Positions 1 to 12,395 of a DNA stretch of 64,000 nucleotides are shown piece after piece. The notes below the pieces were generated by a model. That model saw only the letters and a program-made list of their open reading frames with translations, made no database searches and had not been told where the DNA came from. Location of the stretch: the NCBI GenBank assembly GCA_008692225.1, contig VICG01000013.1, positions 2,137,685 through 2,201,684 of the forward strand. Reading direction: 5' to 3'. A program made the translations under genes and the position numbers. Positions within the stretch are counted from its first letter, which is position 1. Every line of letters begins with the position of its first letter. This stretch comes from Monilinia fructicola. Its lineage: Eukaryota > Ascomycota > Leotiomycetes > Helotiales > Sclerotiniaceae.

Positions 1-3000
1 TTGAAATTAGCTGCTGGATCTTCTCCACGTAATGCGGGGAAGAGGTGTTGTCACGAGACGAGACTGGTGGACTACCTAGGTACTGACTGTAACACACACA
101 CTCCCACGCTACCACACTACCACGTATTCTACAGTATTTCGTCTCACTAAAAGGGGGAATGCGGGGTTCAAACACGGCCTTCCTCTTCCTCCCCCCCAAT
201 TGACTTTCTGCTGTAATACATTTTGCCTTGTTATTTATTAACTTCCTTATGCAAACAGAGAGATGGATCTGTAAGGTTCATTAATCAACCAGCTAACTAC
301 TGTACACTGTACAGTAATAACTAATGTGAGTAAGTAGTCAACCAACTACTGTAACTAACGTAAAACAACAAACTAGTTCTAACCAGTAATCTAATCTAAC
401 CTGGAACTAATTAACTGATCAAACTCAACTAAACTACCTCCCTCCCTTTGATCCGAAATACAATAATCCGGACATCAGGAACAAGTTTTGTCTCTCCAAT
501 GTCTCTCCAATGTCTCCATCCTTTCTTTTCTCGGGATTCTCCTGCTTTCTCGGAATTCCCATTCTTTTTTCATCTCTCACCATCTCTCACACACACTCTC
601 ACTCTCTCTCTCGTGAAAACTCTGTTTATTCGGTCCTTCGTGCTACTTCACGCCACTATCATCACGTTGTGATGTTGATTAGTCCCAGATCCGTTCCTGA
701 GTGATGGATTTTTCCTTCTTCTAGACTGAACTATTAAGCACAAGTATGATTGGTGATACGACATATCAAGTGGGCTGTTTTGGGGGTGGTCTGATTTCTC
801 AGGCTGGTCAAGTACTGCTCTGTAGATAGGCTTGATGCGGCGGCATGCGGCTGAATCATGGCCCGAGAATACCTGACCTAGGCCCAAACTGTCGCTGGGT
901 TCGCTTTGTGAAGTTGGTGTGATTGATGATGTAAATTGTATCGAGCAATCCAAGAACCTCTCTCTCGTTGCTGGATTGTAATTGAATTCGCGTTCGCAAT
1001 TTATCTTGATGATCAATTCGAAGAATGCTATGTCTTCATACAGAAACTTTAAGGTTGGGGCTATGGTTGATTACTGGGCCTTTACCCTTCGTTACACAGC
1101 TTGGTGACATTCGCAGATGCCAACAGTGCAGGTTGATGTAAGGAGGGACAGCACATATACTGATATGCTGAAAGCTCTCGCGATGCCTTGTTCCTCCAGG
1201 ATAGAATAACAGATATTGAAGCGCCTTGCGCATCCAGCGATTGATGCACGCAGCCACGACTCCACTTCAGATTCGCAGAGTTTGAGAATTTCCTAAAAAA
1301 AACAGTTAGTTAAATCGATAGCTGACACTAGAGTGTTTGCCAACATCTCATTGCTTTTAGAAAAAATCAACAACGACAAGACGAGCCGAAATCGATAGCT
1401 TCTATCGTGAGCATGTTTCCAGCATCTGCCAGTGCCTTAAATAGAGAAAGACAGCCCCGAGCTAGTTCGCTGCCGCGTTGATTGAGACATAGATTACCAC
1501 CGACTCATCAGTTGTATATTACAAAGTTGGAGCTATGAGACATTGGATTATATATATCATCTTCAGATGAGTTGGGAAGGTTTGGGAGCATGGAAGCCTA
1601 TCCTGAGCTTTCTAGGCAACCCGTGGACACTCTTTTTCGAATAATCCGATGATGAAGTCTTGATTTGAGAGGGCCAACTGATTTGAGATTTCCAACAAGG
1701 TCGAGAAATTTGCTACGCTTGAAAAGCATAGCACCTTTGAATAATTCGCCTTGTCTGAATGATTGGATTTATTGGAAAACGCGAGGTTTTCCACATATCA
1801 AGAATCAAAAAGAGTGGTGTCTAAACAACTTTGGATAGACTGTCATATCCGAGGATGCAAATGCTACATGCAAAATCTGTGTACACAAGGACGAGAACGA
1901 TGCTGGGTTCCTCTATTTTTATTCTTTTGTGCTTTATTTTTATTTTTATTTTTTTGAAATGTCTGTTACAACAACCATGAGGAGTAGCCTCTTCAAGAGG
2001 TGAACCGTATCTATACACCAAAACTGTTTGGGCGACCGAGTAGTACATTTTCAAGTGCATTGGTGTCGACTGCAGCCCCCCCTTTAATAGGGACAATAAA
2101 GTTGAAGCAGCATGAACGGTCCGGTAAGGTAAGGTTCGTGAGAACAGTGTCATAAACCTTCCAATGATTGACGCACTGCAATCCCCATTTGGTTCAAAAA
2201 CAAATATATCAGAGCACTGGCTCCCAAATAAAATGACTTGGCATGTATCATCACAAGGCGAGAGAATATCAATGTGCTGCAACCACACACTCACATTTCT
2301 TTCCAATGGGAAGTCGTTGTCCTCACCTTATTTCAATATCTTGGCTCTCAGTGTCCCTTCTCACTATGAGTTGGCGGTATGGAAGTCATCGTGGAATCAT
2401 CACACCTGTTTTCCTACGCTCTGCTCCTCTTTTTTCGCCTTTCATCTCGAATTTCGATTCGCCGGTCCTGCTCTGGTGCTTTTTTGTCATCGTGGAAGCG
2501 GTACCTTCACGTCATCTCTCTACATTCGTCAGAGGCGAAGTTCTCTGTTTGCCGCGACTGAGATGTGCTGATGATACGGAGCTTATGTTGAAAGTGATGT
2601 AGAAGCGAGCGGATATCCCTTCGTTTGCTTGCTGGCTCAGAGTAAAGCCTTTCTGGTCTTGTGTATGTTTTTTAGATGAACATTGATGTTTTAATGTGGA
2701 TGTTTTTCTGTGGTGGAGTTCTTGTGATGAATCTTTTGGTGGCCGTCTTTCAGTTGATGCTTTTGTAGAGATGGAAGTTTTGCTGATAGACATGGTATAC
2801 ATAAACACAGCTTTTCCCACTTCTCTTGTTTTTTGGTTAAAGACTGCGCGACCAAGGAGTCTGACCAGATATGGTCATACGTATGGTAGAATCTAGATCT
2901 GTTGATGGAAGAGCATTGCTCATTCCGTTAATTTTATACATGCTCTTTCTTTCTCTACCTTGTATTCTGCTAGGCACATTTCATAATTCTGTAAGATGAA

Positions 3001-3491
3001 TGTATTCTCAATTCGTCTTTTTTGGCTTTGTCCGTCTTGAACATGTTTTCATACACCATAAGCCTTTCGAAACGCGCTGATATCGATGTGGGAAAACTTG
3101 GCTGTGCTGGTGTTTAGCTTCTATCAGCGAAGCCAAGGCGATAGATTCCAACCAGTCGATTTCTAAAGCCATATAGGGTGCCGGTAGTTCTGAATGGTCA
3201 ATAGATCACTACATGCCATATTGATGGTGATAGCACAAATTTCTCAAGTCTGGTTAAGATTTAAACTGGCTGTTTATTGATTATTCCGGTCCATGATGTA
3301 CATGAAAGCAGGATCTCATTAGAACTATGATACAGAGTTTAGATTGTGTTGTATGATCAAGTACAAGAAGAACGCGCTGCAAAACCCCTCGGAGTTTCCG
3401 TATCCACAAATGGATTTAAAAAGTAAACATAAATCGTCACATAAAGCCTTAGCTCAAGTACCCAGCTCCAGAAGCCGAATTGCCAACATCA
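1..3491. other. No gene supported
   Basis: No open frame here gives a protein I recognise, and I could not chain short frames into a spliced gene. The first 450 bases are rich in short TAACTA/TAGTTA-like words, followed by pyrimidine-rich DNA (about 520-640). Frames of 100-160 codons near 650-1,016, 1,821-2,306 and 2,512-2,820 on the minus strand overlap other open frames and show no domain, so I treat them as chance. Confidence 0.5.
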
Positions 3492-4561
3492 TCATAGGTA
3501 CCAGCCATCCTGATACAACTCCTGTCTAAGTTGTTCTTCTACAACCGCAAAACCTTGAAGAGGCCCCTGGTATACGCAATACTCAAGATCGTTATGCCAA
3601 TAGAATCCCCATCCTTCGATGACATATTTCTCCATGGCACGTGCCAAAGTAGTATGCTTGCTAGGATCCTTAGAGCCAACTGTTCTACCTTTTCGATTGA
3701 TAACTCTCTCTCGCATTACCATCCAAGAGACTTTGTAAGGAAACGAATCACCGGTGACCATGTCTTCAGTTGAAAGAACTCCAACCTCAGACTCGGATGG
3801 GACCCATTGCAACCATCCCTGCAGGTCTAATTTGTCTAGCTTCATGACTCCAGCTTCATGGTAATCACGCAGGTCGTCGAACAATTCCTCCCAGCTCTCA
3901 GTACCGCGAAGGCATGGCTTGTAAAGGGTAACAGACTTGAGAGTACGGCCGTTGACTCGAAGAACATTGGCGAGATCTGAGGCGTAAACGAACAAGTAAT
4001 CAAGACGGAGGGTGGTTAGTTTCTTCCATGGTTCGGTGCCCATATAACGCAATTGTGGCTGAGAGCATCGATGCTCGAATGCGATCTCATTCTTGACAGG
4101 ATCGTGGGATCGAAGACCAATGGTTCTGTATGTGAAACTCTTGGAATGAGTGCGACAAGCAGAAATGATGGACTCTCTAACGAGCCAGTAGTCGCTGTAC
4201 TCTCCGAGAGGAAATTCAAAGATCAGCACCGATTCAATTAAGTAGCTCAAGACAATTTCAGACATTCTCTTGTTGGTGAGGCGCAGACTCTTCAGTGTAT
4301 ACATATCGCAGAATCGATAAATGAGTCCCCAAACCTCGTCAGGGCACTCGGAGGTATCGAAAGCAGAAATTGCCGCATCATCTTCCTTGACTATTGAAAG
4401 TGGTTAGCACGAACCGCAACTTCTTAAGAATGGAAGGAATTAGTACTCTCGAACTTGATATGAGTATATCTTGCTACTATCGCCGCAGCCATGAGGTTTT
4501 CTTCCTTGATTCTATGCTGGTCTCCCTCATTACCGATGGGAGCTGGGGCAATTGTAGCCAT
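3492..4561 (-). CDS. F-box-like domain protein (2 exons)
   Basis: Probable fungal F-box protein, an adaptor that would bring a target to an SCF ubiquitin ligase. Exon 1 is 4447-4561 and exon 2 is 3492-4390. The 56-bp intron has a GTACTA donor, a CTAAC branch and an AATAG acceptor on the minus strand. The joined frame gives 337 residues. Residues about 50-90 contain CPDEVWGLIYRFCDMYTLK followed by LRLTNKRM, the Pro/Leu/Trp spacing of an F-box or F-box-like helix bundle. The rest has no recognisable repeat, although fungal F-box proteins of this length often carry unlabelled leucine-rich segments. The ATG is the first in frame after stops. The target is unknown. The domain call rests on motif reading, and a diverged LRR-type F-box family would be an equally good label. 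Confidence 0.75.
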
Positions 4562-4838
4562 GGCTCAGGAGATTTGAGATGGGGTGGTTGTTAACAGTCT
4601 GCAGTAAATCTAAAACCATATCAGCATATGGTGTAGGAGCAAACCGAACTTGATACAGATGATTTGACAAAGACTGTCGAGACAAAGATCAAAAGATAGA
4701 AAGAATTAAAATGAGTGCAAACCTACTATTTTGAAGGTTATCGAATGGAACACACGAAGCCAAGTTCTGTGTTGGTTGTGTGAAGATTGCTTCAGGATTT
4801 CAAATGTTAAGTTCTGCTTGATATCAAATTATCAATGA

Positions 4839-4887
<49 letters not shown>

Positions 4888-5239
4888 GCCGAGGCCATAA
4901 TGGTCCGAGAACAGTTAAGAGCAAGTTTTAGCCAATCTTGTGCTTAACCGGAATTTCCCTTACCATCTTCCAACTTTCTCGCACTCATTTTAAATCTCTA
5001 ATTTCCCAAATATTCTTTCTGTGACAGCTTCTCGGTCTGCTTTCTTCCGACCATACTCTTCCAAGGTTACTCCTCAGCCACAAATCTCCTCTCTTGTACA
5101 GCTTCAAGTATCAATGTATATCATGGCCATCCATGCTTATATTCCATTCTGGTAGGTTGATATTCTCATATTGTCCCCACGAAAGACGTCAATAGATTGG
5201 ACATCCCCATGGTTGTTTGATTCAAGACAATAACATCTA
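4562..5239. other. Intergenic, only a microsatellite
   Basis: Upstream region of the minus-strand F-box-like gene. Apart from the AAC microsatellite and a short tandem TGGTGGTCTGA-like stretch at about 5,238-5,262, I see nothing functional. Confidence 0.5.
4842..4887. repeat. (AAC)n microsatellite
   Basis: About 15 uninterrupted copies of the AAC/CAA trinucleotide, about 280 bp upstream of the F-box-like start codon. There is no long open frame across it, so it is not a polyglutamine tract of an intact gene. Confidence 0.95.
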
Positions 5240-6000
5240 TGGTGGTCTGATGGTGGTCTGATGGTGATCCGACGGTGATGGGTGATGTAGACCAAAGAGA
5301 TCTATCGTATCAGTGACACAGCCTTTGAAATCTTCAAGTGTCTGGTAATTGTTGTCTTCATCAAGACTGAAAAGAAAGTATGGGGATCCAAACAATTTCT
5401 ATTGCTCAATCTTAGATTTCAAAGACTTTAACTTAGCTGGATCAAACTCATGAGCAAAAGCTGACTTGGTTTGTCAAACAGGAATATTCACGAGTTGAAA
5501 CCCAGCAAGATCAATGTCTGCTTCAAGCAAGCCGCACATGTTGAGCACTTGAGTAAGTGCAATCCTGGCCTTCTATAAGCTTTGGTTGAGAAACAAAGGT
5601 ACGTTTTGGAAGTGGCGCTGGACAATCAGCCCAACTCCCCTTCGAGCCGAGTAATCTCTATAGCTAACAGAATTTCCTGACAGTAACATCACGTACCAAG
5701 AAGTTGGCCTGTATTTCTTCCTTTGCACAACTTTCAGCTCGGCTGAGGCCACGCCTTGGTACTCAAAAAGCGGTCATTGGGCAGACCATATGATCAATAT
5801 GGTCTAAGAAACAGATGAGAGGGGTGGTTATCATGGGATTCAACGAAGAATTCTATCAGAACCTCTTCCTCAGGCGTTCTATAATTCCGCTGGACTTGCT
5901 GTCAGACTTCTGACGCCAGCTGTATGAGGTCTGTGCTACCCGGGAGCACAGTTTTCAATAGGATCTACTTTGCTCGGGAATGTTGAATCTTTGTTGGTGT
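5240..6000 (-). pseudogene. Decayed unrecognised gene with Q/R-to-stop changes
   Basis: Two long coherent minus-strand reading stretches can be chained here. The upstream one (about 5,780-6,000) includes RTPEEEVLIEFFVESHDNHP. The downstream one (about 5,240-5,770) includes EYQGVASAELKVVQRKKY, RPTSWYVMLLSGNSVSYRD and SPYFLFSLDEDNNYQTLEDF. They are interrupted by stops at 5965-5967, 5902-5904, 5794-5796, 5573-5575, 5474-5476 and 5399-5401, plus one frameshift near 5,766-5,790. All six stops are TAG or TGA, which single C-to-T changes make from Gln or Arg codons, as RIP would do. I do not recognise the family. The ends are approximate because no start or natural stop is clear. Confidence 0.5.
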
Positions 6001-7622
6001 TACGTATGCAAACAATTGGCTTGAAGCTAACGGATGTCCGCTGCAGGTACAAATGACCATACGGTTATGCTGCAGATATTCTACACTCCACAAGAAAACC
6101 GATCACCACCAGCTCCCCACCAGCAGCGACTCATATCTAATCTGGTCTCATTGATTCCTTCTATCTCTATCGAGAGCTGATCTTCAAAATGAGTGGTGCC
6201 TATATCAAGCGTAGGTCTGTTGTGGAAGGTTGTAAGAAAAGACTTTGGGCCAAAATAAGAGTTATGTATAGCCCAGTACTCTACTGATAACACTATCATT
6301 GTTACCGATCCCACTGTTCCTTACGCTAGGTGGGCTGTGACTCAACCAATGTTTGCATATCCATCGTTTTGCGAACGATGCATACCTTTCAATGGTTGTA
6401 CTCGTAGGGGAGAATACTATATGTTTCTATGTGCTTGAACAACTCTCTAGTATGAATGCGAATTTGCGTAATTTTGCTTAATGAAAAAACGCGATATATC
6501 CTTTTCGAAAGTGGAGATATTCCGAAAAACGAGCACAATTTTTCGGAACGAACAGGATCATGTAGGTTTCGATTCTCACACATCCACAAACATCAAATAA
6601 CTAATATTATTAGCCTAGCACCTACAATATCCAAATATGCCTTCTCTGAAACAACATTCTTCTGCATGTTAAGATAGCTTGACAATACCAAGCTCGCCTC
6701 GGGGCTTTCGGTGCTGTCGCTGAAGGTTGCATGACCTTCGTTGCTTCACACCTTTAGCATCATCAGCAAGCTCTTCTGTGGTATGCATTTACCCCCACAT
6801 ATTGATTATTGGTTGTCACTGACATACTTTGCAGGACCTCTCACCAAAGGTTCTGAAGCTCTCACAGCATCAGTATTCGGAGAACCGGGTTCCTGCCACT
6901 CGAATCGTGTCAAGCAGAGCCATATAGGGGCTATACAGCCACCAGGTCACTAGTCAATGTATGACACTGATAGAACGGTCATCATAAATTATGTTCTCAA
7001 TCAGTGAGGATCCGCACCATCTAGGTTGACCAAGAAAACTAATGACCATGAAAGTATGATGATGAAGTCAGAAAATTGCTCACTCAGTTCAATCAGCTAC
7101 CTGGACTGCAAAGATAAGGAAAGCATCTGGATCTCCGAAGCGAGACATTATTGCTGAACTTCCTCGCGCGAGCACGGCTTCTCCATATTGCCCTCCTTCT
7201 GGCCCCCCTGCGCAAAATCAAAATCAGTTTTCTCGTGCCCCATTCATCAAAAGGTACGTTGCAATTTTTCAAAGTAGCCAAAATGCTTGATCTATCTATT
7301 TCTGGAAGGTCGCGATGATTGGCTGAACCAGACACTAATCACAGAGAGTTGTTGAGCGTGGCGAAAAATCTGTAGTGTTTTGATCGTTAAGTTTGTTTTA
7401 CCAAGCCTTGTCCATAAAACTCTTCGGGATAGCGTTGCTGGTCGTTTGTCGAACAGATTCGACAATCGTATGAATACTGATCATCACAGGGAGGTAGAAA
7501 CAACGTCACTTGCAGATATTGCAATTTGGAGGTTGAATGGATCTTGGGCGAACGGAGCCAAGCCGGGTAGATTCTCAATGGATATCAATCTATCAAAACT
7601 TGTTGACTTTGTGACTTGCTGA
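6001..7622. other. Mostly unassigned, possible gene relics
   Basis: No intact gene. A convincing intron-like segment on the + strand at about 6,781-6,834 (GTATGC donor, CACTGAC branch, TTGCAG acceptor) lies between short open stretches, suggesting another dead gene. I could not define its reading frame. A block at about 6,358-6,410 resembles 7,644-7,695 (see findings). Confidence 0.4.
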
Positions 7623-8090
7623 ATGCTATCTGCACATGTTCCGCATGTCCATCGCTTCGGTGGACGATACATACTTCTCAATAGTTGTTTCGTAAGGGAC
7701 GATGCTAGATTTTTATAGTCTGATGACTACCGCTTGTCACTGCCAAACCTATCAATGATCAGTTGCTTCGAATCGGATGATGGCGAGTTCTATGAAGGTT
7801 CTCAATACCGTTAATCGGTAAGAACTCCCTTCATGCTCCATCAACAGACACCGGCTGACCACCCACAGGATATAGACGAGGAAAGCAGACATTGGAGAAG
7901 TTCTTTGCGCCAGAAGCTGACTTTTTGCGCATTTCTGGTATATGCTGAATATACGAAGACTCAATCTTTCAGCAAAGAAGCGGGAAAGGAGGAGAGAGCA
8001 GCGGACGATGGAAATGACGCAATCGAATCCAGCTGCACGCCATCTGCAAGAAATAGCAAGGTCGAGCCTTCTATCAAGAAGACAAGGTGA
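7623..8090 (+). pseudogene. Possible decayed two-exon gene
   Basis: Starting from ATG at 7623, one frame runs through HVPHVHRFGGRYILLNS and SDDGEFYEGSQYR. It crosses a well-formed 51-bp intron (7818-7868: GTAAGA donor, GGCTGACC branch, CCACAG acceptor) and continues in the same frame through DIDEESRHWRSSLRQKL to a stop at 8088-8090. Inside it are TAG at 7716-7718 and TAA at 7812-7814, both reachable from Gln codons by one C-to-T change. The in-phase intron is the best argument that this was a real gene. The protein is not recognised. A 174-codon open frame on the opposite strand (7,752-8,276) is the competing explanation. Confidence 0.4.
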
Positions 8091-8351
8091 AAGATTATTT
8101 CCCTTGCAATGATCTGAAGAGGGAAGGAGGAGATGGGATATCAGGCCTAGGGTTACTTTTTTCCTGATGCTAGGATATGATTTAGACCTAAAATATATCC
8201 ACTCAAAGCAACATCCATGGATACTCTTCAGTATTGAATCATCAATCAAAAACCTAAGCATCCATGGACATATCACAAGGGAAAACCTTGGCCGTGAATA
8301 CCTACCAATAGCAACTCGAGTAGGTGAGTAGGTGAGTAAAGTACTGTACCT

Positions 8352-9193
8352 AGGTACCCTATGGGACCAAAATTCCTATAAAAAGCCAGTAAATCAACGT
8401 TTTTTCAAAAATATTATATTTTATGAAATATATAGATATATATAAATAATCTAAATTATATCAATTTAACTATAAATAATTAGAATTCTATTAGTTTCTT
8501 TAAAAAGAACTGTTAATTTATCTAAAATTTATTAGTTTATCTATTAATTTATTTATAAATAATTTAAAATCTATTAATTGGCTTAAAATGAATTACTTTC
8601 GTTAAATAAATTAATTTTATTAGGCTTTATTCAATATACTAATTCTTAAATATCTTTGAATTTTCATTCTTTTATTTTTTTTTTTTATTCTTTTTTTATT
8701 CCTTTATTTATTCATTCTTTTCATTATATTGAAAGTATAGTAAATTAAAATTATTTTGTTAAAATTCGAAAAAGTAAATTACTTTTTCTATTCGTTTTCC
8801 CCTTTATTTCTTGCTTTTTTTAATATTAATACTTTAAATAAGCTTAACAATTTCAAATCTCTTAAATAACTTTAATAATAATAATAATAATATTATTATT
8901 ATAATACTTATAATACTTATAATTGTAATTATAATTGTAATTATTTAAATAATCGTTTAAGTGATTATAATGTTTTTAAAAATAAATTAGCTTTTATAAT
9001 AATAGAATTTCAAAATTTATACTAGTTATATTAACGTTCTTTTATTTTTTAGTATATAAGCTATATAAAAAGATTTATATATATTTTTATATAATTTTAC
9101 AATAAAAACAAATAGATTGTAAATGAAATTAGGTTTTTAATACAAGATTCATTGATTGTTAAAAGATTAGAATTTTGGTCCCGTAGGGGTACT
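8352..9193. mobile_element. AT-rich terminal-inverted-repeat element
   Basis: The left end (8352-8376, about AGGTACCCTATGGGACCA then AAATTCCT) and the right end (about 9168-9193, AGAATTTTGGTCCC then GTAGGGGTACT) are imperfect inverted repeats of about 25 bp. The 800 bases between are over 80% A+T with no open frame, as expected for a MITE or a DNA transposon erased by RIP. Superfamily cannot be stated because no transposase is readable. Confidence 0.6.
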
Positions 9194-9455
9194 TGGTGTT
9201 GTTTTGGGTCTATGCCGGGCTAAAAATCTACAAAATAGTATATCTTTTAAATTCTTTTTTATATATTATAAAACTTCCATTTTGAAGAATTTAAATATAC
9301 TAAATGTTTTTTTTAAGTTAATAATACTACAAAGCTTTATTTATAATTTTTGATGGATTCGTTGACTTATTATAATTTTTTAAAATAAATTCCGTTTTCA
9401 GTTAATTTTTAGCCCGGCATTGACCCAAAACAACGCCAAGTAGGTGTCGGGTAAT
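9187..9455. mobile_element. Second inverted-repeat element abutting the first
   Basis: About 40-bp inverted repeats: TACTTGGTGTTGTTTTGGGT followed by a CTATGCCGGGCTAAAAATC-like block at 9189-9228, and its reverse complement with a few differences at about 9406-9452. The inner 180 bases are AT-rich and non-coding. Its left repeat begins inside or directly after the right repeat of the neighbouring element, so one probably inserted next to or into the other. Size suggests a MITE. Confidence 0.6.
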
Positions 9456-9676
9456 TATATCAAGGTTACGTAAGCATCGATGAATGAATAAAATCTTGGA
9501 ATACAGCAGTCAAGATTAATCTTAAGGTTAACCTTACGAGGTAATCTTAGAACTAACGACAACTCAAACGCAATATCGAAGATGATATATTCTTCACGTT
9601 ATACTTGAGTAGTAGTTCATAATTATTATCAACTTACTTATTATAAGCAAACACAATAATTCCACAATCATTGAGA

Positions 9677-11105
9677 ATGTTACCGTCAAACTATTCGTCC
9701 TATCATCCTAATCACCAACAGGAGAACGATGGAGACTTTCCGCAGCCATATTATCAGAGCCGACCTCATATGCAGATGCACAACTATGCACAACCACATA
9801 TAGAGCAGCAGCAATTCGAGCAGAATCAAAAACACGTGCAGATGCATCAAAGTCAGATATCATCGTCCTCTCCTGCCCAAAATTATTATTTAAATAATCC
9901 ACCACACTCTCAAGCTCCACTTCGTACCAGGAGCGATAATGGTTCTTCCACACCACAATATTCAAGCTCAATACAAAAGAAAAGCGTATTGGGTCAGCGT
10001 CCGTTTGCTTCAAATTCACCAAGTGCGGAAATGTCCTTCCAAACTTCCTCCGGACAGCTAGAAGGCAGGGGCTCAGGATCTCACACTGGCCATGGAGATT
10101 CTGCTCAGGTGCTTATCAGACCTACGGATGCACCCCGACGTGGACGTCCACCAAAGAATGCTTCAGGTACTCCGGCGCCAAAAACTCAAAAACCTTCTAT
10201 TCCAAAAAGAAGAGGCAGACCACCTAAAGACTACACTGCCCTAGCCAAAAATGCTGATCTAGAGCTCTTGATGGCAAAAGATCAAAAGACTACACACGCC
10301 AAAAAGTCCAATTCCCAATCAGATGATAATCAACCAAAGAGACGAGGTCGTCCTCCCAAGCAACCTTCTCCAGAAGTAGAGATTCAAGCACCTAATCCAA
10401 TGTATCTTATTTACAAATGCGAATGGAACAACTGCCCTGCTCAATTACACAACTTGGCTACCTTGAGATTCCACCTTTTCAAAAATCATGGGAAGAAGGA
10501 GAATGCAATGTATAGTTGTTTGTGGAAAGGCTGCAATACTCCAAAAACTACTGAAGGGAGAGATGAGTTGGTGCCAGAATCAGGACGCGTTACACAATAC
10601 GAATTCAAGGACGAAGATGAGTGGAAGAGCCATGTTGAGAAAAGGCACCTCACTCCTTACGCGTGGCATATGGGAGATGGACCTCAGAACTCATTAGGTA
10701 TGATTTATGTTTTTCACATCAAATTGATGACATATGCCCGAGGCCGTTTAAATGTAAAAGTTGCGATAAATATACTAAATAGCATCAGGCGGACCCAAAA
10801 AATACGACCCCTCTATTCTTCCGGCATATCTTTTCGACAAGAATGGTGTTCAAGTGACACCGTCGGTCGAAAACCAGCAACTCGAGGATGGAGACCCTCG
10901 AGAGAACAATGCCCGGAGATTCAAGAGACGTCTCAGCGGGCTTGATTATGTATTAGATCCTATCTACGACTCCAAATCCAAGTCTCCTATCCAAGCCAGA
11001 GAAAGTAATGTTCAAGAGAACAATGAAGTTCATAGCGGTACTGAAGATGAAGGTGAAGGTGAAGCTGATGACAATGTGGATATGAACAGTGGCTCAAGTA
11101 TTTGA
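9677..11105 (+). CDS. AT-hook and C2H2 zinc-finger protein (2 exons)
   Basis: Likely nuclear DNA-binding protein of 447 residues. Exon 1 is 9677-10697 and exon 2 is 10783-11105; the 85-bp intron starts GTATGA and ends AATAG. Residues 1-145 are Gln/His/Ser-rich and low in complexity. Three AT-hooks of the RRGRPPK type lie near 154-160, 178-184 and 222-228. A C2H2-like finger follows (YKCEWNNCPAQLHNL, ligands about Cys248, Cys253, His266, His271), then a second Cys pair (YSCLWKGC) with histidines in EWKSHVEKRH. The tail is basic, then very acidic (EDEGEGEADD). The first true ATG is at 9677; the frame also opens 6 bases earlier at a TTG. AT-hooks bind the minor groove of AT-rich DNA. A role in transcription or chromatin is inferred; no target can be named. 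Confidence 0.85.
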
Positions 11106-12395
11106 CGGGATTTGAAGATGATTTGGATATCCGAGTGCTACATTTTTAATTTTTAACGATACCATTCGGTATCTAGAAGGACGAATTGTCACTGATTGTG
11201 GGGAGCATTTGAGTCTTTTTTAGCGTGCATGTGTGGCATCACCTTTGATTATGATGGGAAGATTTGACTTAACGTTCTTTGGTGCACATGCTTTAAAAAC
11301 TGGTTGAAGAGTGAATTGAACCACGGCGAGTTTCGAGACGAGTATATGCATCTGTTTGACACACATGCATACGATCCCGGGCTCAGCATGGTTGAAGAAG
11401 CTTGATTATCGTTGCGAATTGGGCCAATCCTTTTTATGGGAACAAACACATTGAATAGATCTTACAACTTTGAACTAATACCTTGAATATTCTGGAGAAA
11501 CGAAGAAGTCAAGTTCCTGTCGTTTATGCAAATTTGGTATTTTTTTCGGCTGGAGAAGAGAGAGTGCTGAAACAGGGGGTAGGAAGTTCCAAGAAATGCG
11601 AAATACGGTCGATAACAAAGTTGTAAGGCTGGTTTCAATACGCAGATCCACTAATCCATTCATGTATTGATGTCCATGCTATGCAAATTTCTATGTCAAT
11701 ATTGTGGATTCAATTTTTGTAATAATAAAAGCTCTTGACGTCGGAGTACCTATAGGAGTCTGAATGCTGCATGTTCTCCCTCAACCCTCCAAAGATATTT
11801 TCATTCAAACCATATAGCGATATCAAGGTTTGTAATGTTTTATTCAGCGGCTGGAAATACTATATCAAGAGATATATATTACTCTAGTAAAGTGATAGAC
11901 GGGATTCCCCCTCACTGGTAAATAAGTAGCGTATATAAGTTATGATGACCCCCTTTTTATACCCTTCTGATCCAGTAGCACAAAGAACTACATATATTTC
12001 AAATATATCAGTTCTCGAAAGTTGGTTTCCATTATTATACTACAGTGCTTATTTTTCTTCCAACCAGTTTCTTTGTTCTCGAAGCCCAAACTTGGCTCAA
12101 AGGCTTCGACAACCTGGTCCGCAACGAGAAGCCTTCAACGAGGCTCTTTGTGTTAGCTTTGACTGGATTCTTTCTCCTTATAAAGTGCCTTGTGAAATGA
12201 TAATCTTCAAAATTGATTCTCCCTTGCTATTTTTCTGCGAGATCTGATTTCTACATCATTTGACCTCCTTATGAGCGATTATTTTCCATGACACCTGAGC
12301 TCTTAATGAAATCGCAGCTCTCAAGATATTAAAAAAATCGCGCCAAGTTTCTTCCTCATTGAATTCAAGCATATACTTTCCAACAGTTAGCAAAA
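11106..12395. other. Intergenic, nothing supported
   Basis: 3' region of the AT-hook gene and upstream region of the next gene. Short open frames are present on both strands (for example 11,942-12,247), but none has coding character I would defend. Confidence 0.55.

Noticed and set aside
7752..8276. 174-codon minus-strand open frame
   Set aside because: It overlaps the better supported spliced + strand relic, shows no domain, and has an unlikely composition rich in Leu, Arg, Ser and Cys.
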